A stretch of 54,501 nucleotides of DNA from positions 1 through 54,501 of the forward strand of contig JANYCW010000051.1 in assembly GCA_025360085.1 (NCBI GenBank), read 5' to 3'. Of this stretch, positions 19,187 through 28,513 are shown piece by piece. The position numbers were made by a program, and so were the translations under genes. This DNA comes from Actinomycetes bacterium (GTDB lineage: Bacteria; Actinomycetota; Actinomycetes; Nanopelagicales; Nanopelagicaceae). Under the pieces are notes generated by a model that was not told the DNA's origin, made no database searches, and was given only the letters and a program-made list of their open reading frames with translations. Position 1 is the first letter of the stretch, and each line of letters begins with the position of its first letter.

Positions 19187-20611
19187 CTATGCCCCAAGAT
19201 TAGTCATTACATGCTTTATTCGCGTGTAATCTTCAAAGCCATAGGCCGATAAATCCTTGCCATAACCCGATCGCTTAAATCCACCATGTGGCATTTCGGC
19301 AACGACAGGGATATGGGTATTGATCCAAACACAACCAAAATCAAAGGCCTTAGCCATGCGCATTGCACGTCCATGATCCTTTGTCCAGACACTGGAGGCT
19401 AGGCCGTACTCGACGCCATTGGCTTTACTAACGGCATCGGCCTCATCACTAAATTTTTGAACTGTGATGACAGGACCAAAGATCTCGCTTTGAATCATCT
19501 CATCCTCTTGAACTAAATCTGCAACTACGGTTGCGGGAAAGAAAAAGCCTGGTCGATCAAGGGCGCTTCCACCGGTCATAACTCTTGCATGGTTTGGTAC
19601 GCGCTCTAAAAAGCCAGAAACCCTTGCCAATTGATTTGCGTTATTGACGGGTCCAAGGAAGACATCTTCATCAGGTGCACCGATAGCAATACCTTGGGCT
19701 TGGGCCGTCAATAACGCTACGAAATCATCATAAACGCTCGCTTGAACAATGACTCGGGTGGCTGCGGTGCAGTCTTGGCCGGCATTGAAATAGCCCGCAA
19801 TGGCTATCGCCTCTGCCGCAGCTGGCAGATCGGCATTGGCAAAGACTACAACTGGTGCTTTGCCACCGAGTTCTAGATGTACCCGCTTTAATTGAGTAGC
19901 TGCAGATTGCGCCACTTGTATTCCGGCAGCAACGGAGCCCGTTATTGAAACCATGTCGGGACGTTTGTGTTCAACGACGGCTCGGCCTGTTTCTCTCTCG
20001 CCACAGACAACGTTAAAAACTCCGACAGGTAAAAACTCTGACATTACCTGTGCCATCCACACAGTCGATGCCGGTGTTGTATCACTTGGCTTTAAGACCA
20101 CGGTATTTCCGGCGGCAATTGCCGGTGCCCATTTCCACACCGCCATCATCATTGGGTAGTTCCAAGGAGTTACTTGACCGATCACACCAATCGGTTCGCG
20201 CCGAATCATTGACGTCATGCCTGGCATGTACTCACCTGCAGATTTTCCCTCTAAGTTTCGCGCCGCTCCTGCAAAGAAGCGGATCTGATCGAGCATCGGT
20301 GGAACTTCTTCAGAAGTTGTTAAAGAAATTGGTTTTCCGGTATTGCGACATTCAATGTTAATGATCTCGGATTGACGCGCTTCAATTGCATCGGCAATTT
20401 TCAACAAGGCGCGTTGGCGTTGAGACGGTGTCGAATCGCGCCAACCTGAAAATGCATTACTCGCGGCGCTAAATGCGGCATCGACATCGGCGGCATTTGA
20501 TTTCGGCGCTGTGGCATAGGCCTGGCCTGTAGAAGGATTTATCAGTGAGGTTACCTCACCCGAAGTACTTTCTACTGCATGACCATTAATAAAGTTCGTT
20601 AACTTTTCCAT
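19187..20611 (-). CDS. NAD(P)-dependent aldehyde dehydrogenase, probable aminobutyraldehyde dehydrogenase
   Basis: This is a 474 aa aldehyde dehydrogenase. The catalytic Cys is in GQDCTAATR (about residue 280) and the general-base Glu in LELGGKAP (about residue 246). The cofactor-binding GSVAAG and the C-terminal MPHGGFKRSGYGKD are present. Length and sequence style match gamma-aminobutyraldehyde dehydrogenases of the PatD/YdcW type or betaine-aldehyde dehydrogenases. With a polyamine importer, agmatinase and PuuB-like oxidase downstream, the likely role is 4-aminobutyraldehyde to GABA. It is the first gene of the polyamine string and may be translated from a leaderless mRNA. Confidence 0.85.
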   Translation of the reverse strand: MEKLTNFINGHAVESTSGEVTSLINPSTGQAYATAPKSNAADVDAAFSAASNAFSGWRDSTPSQRQRALLKIADAIEARQSEIINIECRNTGKPISLTTSEEVPPMLDQIRFFAGAARNLEGKSAGEYMPGMTSMIRREPIGVIGQVTPWNYPMMMAVWKWAPAIAAGNTVVLKPSDTTPASTVWMAQVMSEFLPVGVFNVVCGERETGRAVVEHKRPDMVSITGSVAAGIQVAQSAATQLKRVHLELGGKAPVVVFANADLPAAAEAIAIAGYFNAGQDCTAATRVIVQASVYDDFVALLTAQAQGIAIGAPDEDVFLGPVNNANQLARVSGFLERVPNHARVMTGGSALDRPGFFFPATVVADLVQEDEMIQSEIFGPVITVQKFSDEADAVSKANGVEYGLASSVWTKDHGRAMRMAKAFDFGCVWINTHIPVVAEMPHGGFKRSGYGKDLSAYGFEDYTRIKHVMTNLGA

Positions 20612-20640
20612 AGCGCCCAGCCTACCAATTCAATGATTGG
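20612..20640 (-). promoter_or_regulatory. possible leaderless promoter and inverted repeat before the polyamine operon
   Basis: Between the rlmN stop and the aldehyde dehydrogenase ATG (611), the minus strand reads TAGGCT (624-619) followed by 7 nt and the ATG. This is the spacing of a -10 element serving a leaderless transcript. Just upstream is an inverted repeat, CCAAT (640-636) and ATTGG (629-625), separated by 6 nt, a possible operator. No good -35 is seen. Confidence 0.3.
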
Positions 20641-20644
20641 CTAA

Positions 20645-21766
20645 CTAGTCGGCGCTGATTTTCTCGGCCGCAGCTAACTGGCCACATGCGCCGTCGATTT
20701 CGCGGCCGCGCGTATCGCGAACCGTCACAGGAACTCCGTAACCCTCCAAAATTCGCACGAACTCGGCCTCATCTTCACGTCGCGATGCCGTCCACTTAGA
20801 TCCTGGAGTTGGGTTCAATGGAATTAAATTAACGTGGGCATTGCGATTTTTTAGCAAGCGGCCCAATAAATCTGCGCGCCATGATTGATCATTGATGTCA
20901 CGAATGAGCGCATATTCAATGGAATACCGACGCCCTGTGCGTTTTTCGTAAGCATCGGCGGCGCTCAGAACCTCCTTAATATTCCAGCGCGAGTTAATCG
21001 GTACCAGTGTTTCTCGAAGTTCGTCATCGGGTGTATGTAAAGATACGGCCAAAGTAACGGCAATACCCTCTTCGGTAAGTTTTTCAATTCCATTAACTAA
21101 ACCAACGGTTGAAACTGTCACCGAGCGCGCGCTAATACCAAGGCCATCAGGGCTTGGATCAGTGATATTTCGAACAGTGCGCATAACGGCGTTGTAATTG
21201 GCCAAAGGCTCGCCCATTCCCATAAAGACAATGTTGGAAAGCCGAATGGGACCACCCGGTAATTCTCCGCGAGCACAAGCCCGGGCCGCGGCAACAATCT
21301 GCTCGGTGATTTCGCCCGCGCTTAAATTTCGTGTCAAACCGGCTTGCCCCGTGGCACAAAATGGGCAGTTCATCCCACATCCGGCTTGCGAAGAGATACA
21401 AACCGTCACACGATCGCTGTAGCGCATTAAAACACTTTCAACCAAGACCCCATCATGCAACTTCCATAAATCTTTTCGAGTCATGCCATCATCGCACGTA
21501 ACCGAGCGCACCAATTCAATGAGTTTTGGGGTTAATTGATCGGCGATGCTTTGACGTACATCGGCCGGAATATCACTCCATGTCTGCGGGTCATCCGATA
21601 AATGAGAAAAATAATGGGTGGCAACTTGTGTAGCCCTAAATGCTGGTAGTCCAAAAGATTTCGCCACTTCACGCCGTTCTGAAGGTGAGTAATCGGCTAA
21701 GTGCTTAGGCACTTTTTTACGCTGAATGGGCTCATCGAAGATTAACTTTATTTCAGGAATGCTCAT
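20645..21766 (-). CDS. rlmN: 23S rRNA/tRNA (adenine-C2) methyltransferase RlmN
   Basis: RlmN is a radical-SAM enzyme methylating A2503 of 23S rRNA and A37 of some tRNAs. The radical-SAM cysteines are in [11 protein letters not shown]. The motif [11 protein letters not shown] and the C-terminal methyl-carrying Cys in GACGQLA are present, as is the upstream Cys in [11 protein letters not shown]. Its 373 aa length fits. The start overlaps the cdsA stop by 4 nt (ATGA), so it is coupled to cdsA. Cfr is unlikely because the neighbourhood is the housekeeping frr-cdsA-rlmN string. Confidence 0.96.
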   Translation of the reverse strand: MSIPEIKLIFDEPIQRKKVPKHLADYSPSERREVAKSFGLPAFRATQVATHYFSHLSDDPQTWSDIPADVRQSIADQLTPKLIELVRSVTCDDGMTRKDLWKLHDGVLVESVLMRYSDRVTVCISSQAGCGMNCPFCATGQAGLTRNLSAGEITEQIVAAARACARGELPGGPIRLSNIVFMGMGEPLANYNAVMRTVRNITDPSPDGLGISARSVTVSTVGLVNGIEKLTEEGIAVTLAVSLHTPDDELRETLVPINSRWNIKEVLSAADAYEKRTGRRYSIEYALIRDINDQSWRADLLGRLLKNRNAHVNLIPLNPTPGSKWTASRREDEAEFVRILEGYGVPVTVRDTRGREIDGACGQLAAAEKISAD

Positions 21767-22608
21767 GTCCAGTTTTTCACTAACTCAAGGGCCAACCAGA
21801 GCGCAGGAGCCGAAATTAAAACGGAGTCGAGGCGATCTAACATTCCACCATGGCCGGGCAATAACGTACCCATATCTTTGAGTTCCAAATCGCGCTTCAT
21901 GGCGCTTTCAATTAAATCGCCACACGTTGCCGTAAATACAATCATCAACCCTGCAATCGCACCGATCCACCAAGCCATTTCCATGATGAGCGTAAATGCA
22001 AGCACGCCGCCAGTGACCGTAAAAACGAAGGAACCAACTAAGCCTTCCCAACTCTTCTTGGGACTGATCTTGGGCACAAGAGGATGTTTGCCAAAGAGAG
22101 TTCCGAGTATGTAGCCGAAAGTGTCGTTACATGAAACTAAAATGACGAAGGTCATGACGCGTTCAAATCCATTACTGGTGCGCCCTAGAAGAATTAGAAA
22201 ACCACCCAAAAACGGCAGATAAAGAAGTGAAAACGTGGTGGCAGTTGCACTTGCAACAAAACCTTCAGGGCCTTTCCTTAATAGCCCAATGAGCAGAACG
22301 GGGATTGCAATTGCGGTGGCAATTGCCAAACCACCGACCCCTCCAATCCACGCCGCATAAGACAATGCAATTGAGGCGATAATAAGTGCTCTCAATGACA
22401 AGTAAATTCCGCGCGCACTAAATGCTCGCACAATTTCGCGAATGCCAAGAAGTACCGCAACGGTAACGACCGTCGCAAAGATTTCGCGATGATAGGCCAG
22501 TGCAAACCAAATTAAAGCAATAAGTGAGAGTGAGACGGCAATTGAGGGAAGTAGTTTTCGCCCGGCACGCTTATTTATCGCCTCATTGATGGAGTGAATA
22601 TCAGACAT
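21763..22608 (-). CDS. cdsA: phosphatidate cytidylyltransferase
   Basis: CdsA makes CDP-diacylglycerol from phosphatidate and CTP for phospholipid synthesis. The 281 aa membrane protein has about eight hydrophobic helices and the C-terminal signature, here split as [11 protein letters not shown], then [16 protein letters not shown]. This pattern holds the metal-binding aspartates. The frr-cdsA-rlmN order is standard for actinobacteria. It starts 15 nt after the frr stop. Confidence 0.95.
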   Translation of the reverse strand: MSDIHSINEAINKRAGRKLLPSIAVSLSLIALIWFALAYHREIFATVVTVAVLLGIREIVRAFSARGIYLSLRALIIASIALSYAAWIGGVGGLAIATAIAIPVLLIGLLRKGPEGFVASATATTFSLLYLPFLGGFLILLGRTSNGFERVMTFVILVSCNDTFGYILGTLFGKHPLVPKISPKKSWEGLVGSFVFTVTGGVLAFTLIMEMAWWIGAIAGLMIVFTATCGDLIESAMKRDLELKDMGTLLPGHGGMLDRLDSVLISAPALWLALELVKNWT

Positions 22609-22623
22609 TAAAGTTAAAAGCCC

Positions 22624-23187
22624 TTAGATTTCTAGGAGCTCAGTCTCCTTATGCTTAAACATCTCATCGACTTTGCCAACGTGATCGGATGTAATCTTTT
22701 CTAACTCTTTTTCACCGCGTGCTACATCATCCTTTCCGACTTCGCCATCTTTTTCCATCTTCTCAATCGCCTCTTTGGCTGAACGGCGGATGTTGCGCAT
22801 GGAGATTTTTGAATCTTCGGCCTTGCTTTTTACGACTTTGATGTACTCCTTGCGACGCTCTTCAGTGAGTTGTGGAAAATTGATACGGATAAGAACCCCA
22901 TCACTAGATGGATTTACTCCTAAATCTGAATCACGAATAGCTTTTTCAATATTGGCCATCGCTCCTTTATCAAATGGTGCAATCGTTGCCATGCGAGCAT
23001 CAGGAACTTGAATCGATGCGAGCTGAGAAAGTGCCGTGTATGTGCCGTAGTAATCGACCATAATCTTATTAAAAAGCGATGGGTGAGCACGGCCAGTTCG
23101 GATAGAGGCAAAATCATCTTTAGCAACCTCAACCGCTTTGCTCATCTTGGTATCGGCATCCTTGAGGATACTTGCTACATCTGACAT
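22624..23187 (-). CDS. frr: ribosome recycling factor
   Basis: RRF splits the post-termination ribosome together with EF-G. I take the ATG at 23187 (MSDVASILKDAD, 187 aa) because AAGGAG lies 5 nt upstream and the length matches the usual 185 aa; an in-frame ATG at 23208 would add seven residues before that site. Family landmarks are visible: SIRTGRAHPSLF, INFPQLTEERRKEY and the C-terminal helix. frr is normally next to pyrH; here a divergent oxidoreductase operon lies between them. Confidence 0.96.
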   Translation of the reverse strand: MSDVASILKDADTKMSKAVEVAKDDFASIRTGRAHPSLFNKIMVDYYGTYTALSQLASIQVPDARMATIAPFDKGAMANIEKAIRDSDLGVNPSSDGVLIRINFPQLTEERRKEYIKVVKSKAEDSKISMRNIRRSAKEAIEKMEKDGEVGKDDVARGEKELEKITSDHVGKVDEMFKHKETELLEI

Positions 23188-23383
23188 CGCGACTCCTTTT
23201 ATTTTCAAGCCTTAGATGGCTGTCGCAAATTCTATATTAAGAAGAGTGATTTAGATTACTGCGCAAAACATGCGTAATTAAAGGCTTTTACGGCGAAATT
23301 GGCGCTGGCACTCACTAATAATACGCATCGACAGAGAGTGGCGTAGTAGTTTCACAGGTAGAGTCGGAACGGAGAATCACTGA

Positions 23384-23953
23384 GTGTTTCAAGTACGCAT
23401 ACATGGTCGCGGCGGTCAGGGAGTTGTTACCGCCGCCGAGCTACTCGCGCAAGCGGCTTTTGCTGAAAAACGTTTTGCACAAGCTTTTCCAAGTTTTGGA
23501 TCTGAACGCACTGGCGCTCCTGTAGTCGCGTTTTGTCGTATCTCTGATGCTCACATACGTGTTCGTGAACCCATCATGGCACCCGATGCAGTCATCATTC
23601 AAGATTCAACATTACTAAAACAAATCGATGTATTTGCTGGGTTAAGTGGTGATGGTTATGCGCTCATTAATTCGACAAGAAGTTTTGAGGAGTTATGTAT
23701 TGCCGAAGTTTCACTTCAACGCTCTCGATTCATTACCGTACCCGCAACGGCGATTGCAATGGAGCATTTAGGTCGGCCTGTACCAAACGCCGTATTGCTT
23801 GGTGCCTTTGCCGCGCTGACAAAAGTCGTTTCGCTTCATTCTGTAACCGATGCAATCAACGAGAAATTTAAGCCAAAAATTGCCGCATCAAACTGCGCTG
23901 CAGCTATAGCCGCGTATGAATACGTCTTCGAAATCGTCGCCGCGCATGCTTAA
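23384..23953 (+). CDS. porG: 2-oxoacid:acceptor oxidoreductase, gamma subunit
   Basis: This is the gamma domain of a pyruvate/2-oxoacid ferredoxin oxidoreductase (189 aa). The N terminus carries the family hallmark RIHGRGGQGVVTAAELLAQA (residues 4-23), and further on SFGSERTGAPV, characteristic of PorG-type subunits. The start is GTG at 23384, with GGAG 9 nt upstream. It is the first gene of a four-gene plus-strand operon and overlaps porA. The complex decarboxylates a 2-oxoacid, making acyl-CoA and reducing iron-sulfur clusters. Confidence 0.9.
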   Translation: MFQVRIHGRGGQGVVTAAELLAQAAFAEKRFAQAFPSFGSERTGAPVVAFCRISDAHIRVREPIMAPDAVIIQDSTLLKQIDVFAGLSGDGYALINSTRSFEELCIAEVSLQRSRFITVPATAIAMEHLGRPVPNAVLLGAFAALTKVVSLHSVTDAINEKFKPKIAASNCAAAIAAYEYVFEIVAAHA

Positions 23954-25133
23954 ACAAATCGAAGGCTCTAAAGCCGTTGCCGATGCCGTCGCGGCATGTC
24001 GTCCACAAGTAATTTGCGCATACCCGATTTCACCTCAGACTCACATAGTCGAGGGATTGAGCGTGTTAGTTAAAAATGGGACGTTAGAAAACTGCGAGTT
24101 TATTAACGTAGAATCTGAATTTGCTGCAATGTCGGTAGCAATCGGGGCCAGTGCAACAGGTGCCAGAACTTATACGGCAACGGCTAGCCAAGGCCTTCTC
24201 TATATGGTGGAAGCCGTCTATAACGCTTCAGGGTTCGGGCTTCCAATAGTTATGACGGTTGCCAATCGTGCAATTGGTGCACCGATAAATATCTGGAATG
24301 ATCACAGTGACTCGATGTCTCAACGCGATTCAGGTTGGCTTCAACTCTATGCCGAGACCAATCAAGAGGCTGCAGACTTACATGTTCAAGCATTTAAAAT
24401 TGCTGAAGAGTTATCTCTTCCGGTCATGGTCTGCATGGATGGATTCATCCTGACCCATGCTTATGAGCGCGTAGATGTCCCAGAACAAAGTCACGTTGAC
24501 AGGTTTTTACCCGCCTATATCCCGCGTCAAACCTTGGATCCCGTTAACCCCGTTTCAATCGGTGCGATGGTGGGTCCGGAAACCTTCACGGAAGTTAAGT
24601 ACATGGCGCATATGAAAAACCGGCTCGCTTTAGATGTAATCCCTAAAGTTGCCGCGGATTTTCAAAAGGCTTTTGGTCGAAGCTCAGGTGGTTTAGTACG
24701 TGGCTATAAACTCGAAGGCGCGCAAACTGTGGTCATTGCCCTTGGATCGGTATTAGGAACAATAAAAGATGTCGTTGATGAGATGGTTGCCGCCGAAATC
24801 AAAATTGGAGTTCTAGGCATTATCGCCTTTAGACCCTTTCCAACTCAGGCCGTTAGAAAGGCACTTGCTCATGCAAAACGCGTCATTGTTCTAGAAAAGG
24901 CTTTTCAAGTCGGAATCGGTGGAATAGTTATTGAAAATATTCGCCACGCTTTACGGGGAACTGGCGTTAAGGATTACACAGTGATCGCAGGTCTAGGTGG
25001 GCGCCCAATTACTAAGGACTCACTTCGCAATTTTTTTAATGCGGCATGTAGTGACCAAGTAGATGAATTAACTTTTCTCGATTTAGATCAAGCGTTGGCA
25101 GAGAGTGAAATTTTGCGAGAGGCGGTCAAATAA
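23946..25133 (+). CDS. porA: 2-oxoacid:acceptor oxidoreductase, alpha subunit
   Basis: The alpha subunit (about 395 aa) contains the pyrimidine-binding TPP domain and the CoA-proximal domain. The N-terminal QIEGSKAVADAVAACRPQVI and YPISPQTHIVE are typical of pyruvate-type enzymes. EFAAMSVAIGASATGAR is the cofactor-domain segment, and the Rossmann-like C-terminal domain contains VIALGSVLGTIKDVV. I chose the ATG at 23946, which overlaps the porG stop; an upstream ATG at 23916 is also possible. The stop is followed directly by the porB GTG. Confidence 0.9.
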   Translation: MLKQIEGSKAVADAVAACRPQVICAYPISPQTHIVEGLSVLVKNGTLENCEFINVESEFAAMSVAIGASATGARTYTATASQGLLYMVEAVYNASGFGLPIVMTVANRAIGAPINIWNDHSDSMSQRDSGWLQLYAETNQEAADLHVQAFKIAEELSLPVMVCMDGFILTHAYERVDVPEQSHVDRFLPAYIPRQTLDPVNPVSIGAMVGPETFTEVKYMAHMKNRLALDVIPKVAADFQKAFGRSSGGLVRGYKLEGAQTVVIALGSVLGTIKDVVDEMVAAEIKIGVLGIIAFRPFPTQAVRKALAHAKRVIVLEKAFQVGIGGIVIENIRHALRGTGVKDYTVIAGLGGRPITKDSLRNFFNAACSDQVDELTFLDLDQALAESEILREAVK

Positions 25134-26141
25134 GTGTCCACAACACCCATCAAGTTTTATCAAGTTGGAAGTTTTGCAATTGGAAATCGTCTGCTACCGG
25201 CCCAAGATCGCGCGATTCAATCCGACCCAAATCGCACGAATGCACTTACATCGGGTCACCGTGCATGCCAAGGGTGCGGTGAAGCCCTCGGTGCGCGCTA
25301 CGCACTAGATGCGGCAATGCGCGCTACGAATGAAAAAATTATTGTCGTCAATGCAACGGGATGTTTAGAGGTATTTTCTACGCCTTATCCAGAATCTTCT
25401 TGGCGCCTAGCATGGCTTCACTCACTCTTTGGTAACGCCCCTGCCGTTGCAACCGGTGTTGCCGCAGCCTTAAAGGCGCAGGCTAAAAACGATATTCGCG
25501 TAATTGGTCAAGGCGGAGATGGTGCAACTGTCGATATTGGCTTTGGTGCCTTATCTGGAATGTTTGAGCGAAATGATGATGTCCTCTATATCTGTTATGA
25601 CAACGAGGCTTATATGAATACGGGTGTCCAACGATCGGGTGCAACTCCCCCAGCCGCGCGTACTGCCACAACGCAAGCCGTTGGTACAAACCCGGGCAAT
25701 CTCTTTGGCCAAGGAAAGAACCTGCCACGCATTGCCATGGCCCACGAGATTCCCTATGTTGCAACCGCAACCGTTGCAGACCTGCGCGACTTAGAGGCCA
25801 AAGTTACTCGGGCCATGTCATTTCGCGGTGCCCGTTATATTCACGTTCTGGTGCCCTGCCCACTTGGTTGGGGCTCTGAGTCCTGTGACACGATAAAGAT
25901 TGCGCGCCTTGCTACGCAGTCGGGTTTATTTCCCGTCTTTGAAGCCGAATCTGGTGAAGTAACCTCATCGACCTCGATTCGAAAAATTGTTTCGGTTGAA
26001 GAATACTTAAAACTTCAAACGCGTTATGCACATTTATTTTCCCCCACACGACGCGATGATGTCATAGATCATTTACAGGCCATCGCCGATAAAAATATTG
26101 CACGCTATAACTTAATTTCTGAAGGGAGCGCACATCTCTAA
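25134..26141 (+). CDS. porB: 2-oxoacid:acceptor oxidoreductase, beta subunit (TPP-binding)
   Basis: The 335 aa beta subunit binds TPP-Mg and a [4Fe-4S] cluster. It has HRACQGCGEALGAR near residue 45, where CxxC is part of the cluster site, then NATGCLEVFSTPYPESSW, a form characteristic of the pyruvate enzyme. The TPP motif runs from GQGGDGATVDIGFGAL to DNEAYMNTGVQRSGATPP. It starts with GTG immediately after the porA stop. Pyruvate is the likeliest substrate, but a related 2-oxoacid is possible. Confidence 0.9.
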   Translation: MSTTPIKFYQVGSFAIGNRLLPAQDRAIQSDPNRTNALTSGHRACQGCGEALGARYALDAAMRATNEKIIVVNATGCLEVFSTPYPESSWRLAWLHSLFGNAPAVATGVAAALKAQAKNDIRVIGQGGDGATVDIGFGALSGMFERNDDVLYICYDNEAYMNTGVQRSGATPPAARTATTQAVGTNPGNLFGQGKNLPRIAMAHEIPYVATATVADLRDLEAKVTRAMSFRGARYIHVLVPCPLGWGSESCDTIKIARLATQSGLFPVFEAESGEVTSSTSIRKIVSVEEYLKLQTRYAHLFSPTRRDDVIDHLQAIADKNIARYNLISEGSAHL

Positions 26142-27760
26142 TGGAATATCCCTTTGCAATTACGTTATCTGCTAACTCATCTCTTGCCAATCACACGGGA
26201 TCATGGCGTGTAGAAAAACCTGAGTATGTCCACCGTATGCCGCCGTGTAATAACGCATGCCCTGCGGGTGAGAATATTCAAAACTGGTTATACATCGCCG
26301 AGGATGGCTCATATGAAGCGGCTTGGCGAGCCCTAATTATTGATAATCCATTCCCAGCGATTATGGGTCGTGTGTGTTATCACCCTTGTGAAAGCGTATG
26401 CAATCGCGCCGAATTAGATGAGGCCGTTGGAATTAACTCCATCGAGCGCTTTCTAGGCGATCATGCGATAGAAAAGGGTTGGACAATTCCGGCACCGAGG
26501 GTTGAGAGTGGTTTTAAGGTTTTAGTAATCGGTGCCGGCCCAGCAGGTTTATCTACGGCCTATCACTTACGCAGTATGGGCCACAGCGTGAGAGTTCGCG
26601 ATGCAACACCCGCACCTGGCGGAATGATGCGCTATGGAATTCCAAAATATCGCTTGCCGCGCGAAGTTTTAGATGCTGAGATCAATCGCATTAAGGAAAT
26701 GGGCGTTGTCTTTGAAATGAATACCCGCGTTGATGATGTTCACGACGCACTCGACGAAGGCTATAGCGCGGTGTTTTTAGCAATCGGCGCTCAATTGAGT
26801 AAGCGCGCATATATCCCTGCAAGTGAGAGTGCGCGGATTTTAGATGCAATCAAAGTTTTACATGAAGTCGAAGATGGTAGTCAACCGTTGCTAGGTCGCA
26901 AAGTTGTTGTCTATGGCGGTGGCAATACCGCAATGGATGTTGCACGTACGGCCAAACGGTTAGGAGCCGAAGAAGCGATAATTGTCTACCGTCGCACACG
27001 TGATAAAGCACCGGCCAATGATCAAGAGATTACCGAAGCAATCGAAGAAGGCATTCTGGTTAAGTGGTTATCAACCGTTAAACATGTTGATGAGAAGAAG
27101 CTTCACATTGAAAAAATGGAGTTAGATGAGAATGGATTTCCTCAACCCACAGGTGAGTTTGAAACCCTTGAAGCCGACTCTTTGATTTTGGCGTTGGGTC
27201 AAGAAGTAGACTTCTCACTCCTTGGAAATAGCGCCGATTTAGATACTAAAGATGGTGTAATGCCCGTTGATGCCACGATGATGACTTCACATCCTGGAAT
27301 TTTTGCAGGTGGTGACATGATTCCAGCCGAGCGCACCGTGACAACAAGCATTGGAGCCGGCAAAAAAGCTGCACGCAATATCGATGCTTGGCTTCGCAAA
27401 AAGGCATATGAGAAAATTGAGAACAATGACATTGTCACCTTTGATCAACTCAATACGTGGTACTACACCGATGCACCTCACATAGTCCGTGAGCGTTTGG
27501 AAGCCAGCCGTCGGGCTAAAGATTTTTCTGAAGTCGTTAAAGGTTTGAATGAATCCAATGCGTTGTACGAAGCGCGGCGCTGTCTATCATGCGGCAACTG
27601 TTTTGAGTGCGATAACTGTTTTGGCGTCTGTCCCGAAAATGCCATTATTAAGTTAGGTCCGGGTAAAGGCTTTGAAATAAATTTGGATTACTGCAAGGGT
27701 TGCGGGATCTGCGTGGCCGAGTGTCCGTCGAGCTCGATTATCATGGTGCCCGATAAATAA
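26141..27760 (+). CDS. GltD-like FAD/NAD(P)H oxidoreductase fused to 2[4Fe-4S] ferredoxin domain (PorD-type electron-transfer subunit)
   Basis: This 539 aa protein has three parts. The N-terminal iron-sulfur domain has cysteines in PPCNNACPAGENIQ and GRVCYHPCESVCNRAE. The FAD/NAD(P)H module, as in glutamate synthase small subunit, shows GAGPAGLSTAYHL (about 131-143), then GGGNTAMDVARTAKRLGAEE, and FAGGDM. The C-terminal ferredoxin domain (about 475-535) shows CLSCGNCFECDNCFGVCP and CKGCGICVAECP. The start overlaps the porB stop (TAATG). It replaces a simple PorD ferredoxin subunit and could pass electrons from 2-oxoacid oxidation to NAD(P)+ without free ferredoxin. That role is inference; the domain composition is seen. 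Confidence 0.88.
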   Translation: MEYPFAITLSANSSLANHTGSWRVEKPEYVHRMPPCNNACPAGENIQNWLYIAEDGSYEAAWRALIIDNPFPAIMGRVCYHPCESVCNRAELDEAVGINSIERFLGDHAIEKGWTIPAPRVESGFKVLVIGAGPAGLSTAYHLRSMGHSVRVRDATPAPGGMMRYGIPKYRLPREVLDAEINRIKEMGVVFEMNTRVDDVHDALDEGYSAVFLAIGAQLSKRAYIPASESARILDAIKVLHEVEDGSQPLLGRKVVVYGGGNTAMDVARTAKRLGAEEAIIVYRRTRDKAPANDQEITEAIEEGILVKWLSTVKHVDEKKLHIEKMELDENGFPQPTGEFETLEADSLILALGQEVDFSLLGNSADLDTKDGVMPVDATMMTSHPGIFAGGDMIPAERTVTTSIGAGKKAARNIDAWLRKKAYEKIENNDIVTFDQLNTWYYTDAPHIVRERLEASRRAKDFSEVVKGLNESNALYEARRCLSCGNCFECDNCFGVCPENAIIKLGPGKGFEINLDYCKGCGICVAECPSSSIIMVPDK

Positions 27761-27781
27761 CTACTTGAATAAGAAAAGGTT

Positions 27782-28504
27782 TTAGTCGACTAACGTTCCG
27801 ATCATTTCACCGCGAACTGCACGACCAATGTTTCCATTTTTGAGTAAGTCAAAGACGACAATCGGCAGTTTATTCTCGCGGCAGAGAGCAAAGGCTGCAG
27901 CATCAGCCACCGCTAATGACTTTGTTAAAACTTCATCATAGGAGATAGTGTCGAACTTGGTGGCAGTTGAATCCTTTTTAGGATCGGCGCTGTAGACACC
28001 ATCCACGCCACTTTTTGCAAGCAAGAGCGCCTCGGCGCCGATTTCAAGTGCGCGCTGGGCGGCGACGGTATCGGTTGTAAAATATGGCATTCCCGCGCCT
28101 GCCCCAAAGATCACCACGCGCCCCTTTTCTAAATGGCGAATCGCTCGAAGTGGAACATAAGGCTCGGCGACTTGGCCCATGGTGATTGCCGTCTGAACTC
28201 GCGTTTGGATTCCCTCTTTTTCAAGAAAGTCTTGGAGCGCCAAACAGTTCATGACCGTTCCCAGCATTCCCATGTAATCGGCGCGCGCGCGATCCATGCC
28301 GCGTTGTTGTAATTCAGCCCCGCGGAAGTAATTACCGCCACCTACAACAATGGCAACTTGCACACCGGTTCGAGCAACATCGGCGATCTGCTTAGCAATA
28401 TCTTGGACAACATCGGGATCTACGCCGATGCCTTTTTCCCCACCAAAAACCTCGCCAGATAGTTTAAGGAGTACTCGCCGATACGTTCCTCGTGTACCGG
28501 GCAT
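27782..28504 (-). CDS. pyrH: UMP kinase
   Basis: PyrH phosphorylates UMP to UDP and is allosterically controlled in bacteria. The 240 aa product shows the amino-acid-kinase fold: [14 protein letters not shown] at the start, [27 protein letters not shown] and [14 protein letters not shown]. It lies 9 nt after tsf in the rpsB-tsf-pyrH string. It converges with the oxidoreductase operon, with 21 nt between stops and no hairpin visible, so transcription may run on. Confidence 0.97.
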   Translation of the reverse strand: MPGTRGTYRRVLLKLSGEVFGGEKGIGVDPDVVQDIAKQIADVARTGVQVAIVVGGGNYFRGAELQQRGMDRARADYMGMLGTVMNCLALQDFLEKEGIQTRVQTAITMGQVAEPYVPLRAIRHLEKGRVVIFGAGAGMPYFTTDTVAAQRALEIGAEALLLAKSGVDGVYSADPKKDSTATKFDTISYDEVLTKSLAVADAAAFALCRENKLPIVVFDLLKNGNIGRAVRGEMIGTLVD

Positions 28505-28513
28505 GGCTTGTCT

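Noticed and set aside
27761-27781. Terminator between the converging oxidoreductase operon and pyrH
   Set aside because: The 21-nt gap has no inverted repeat; only a short A-rich stretch is present.
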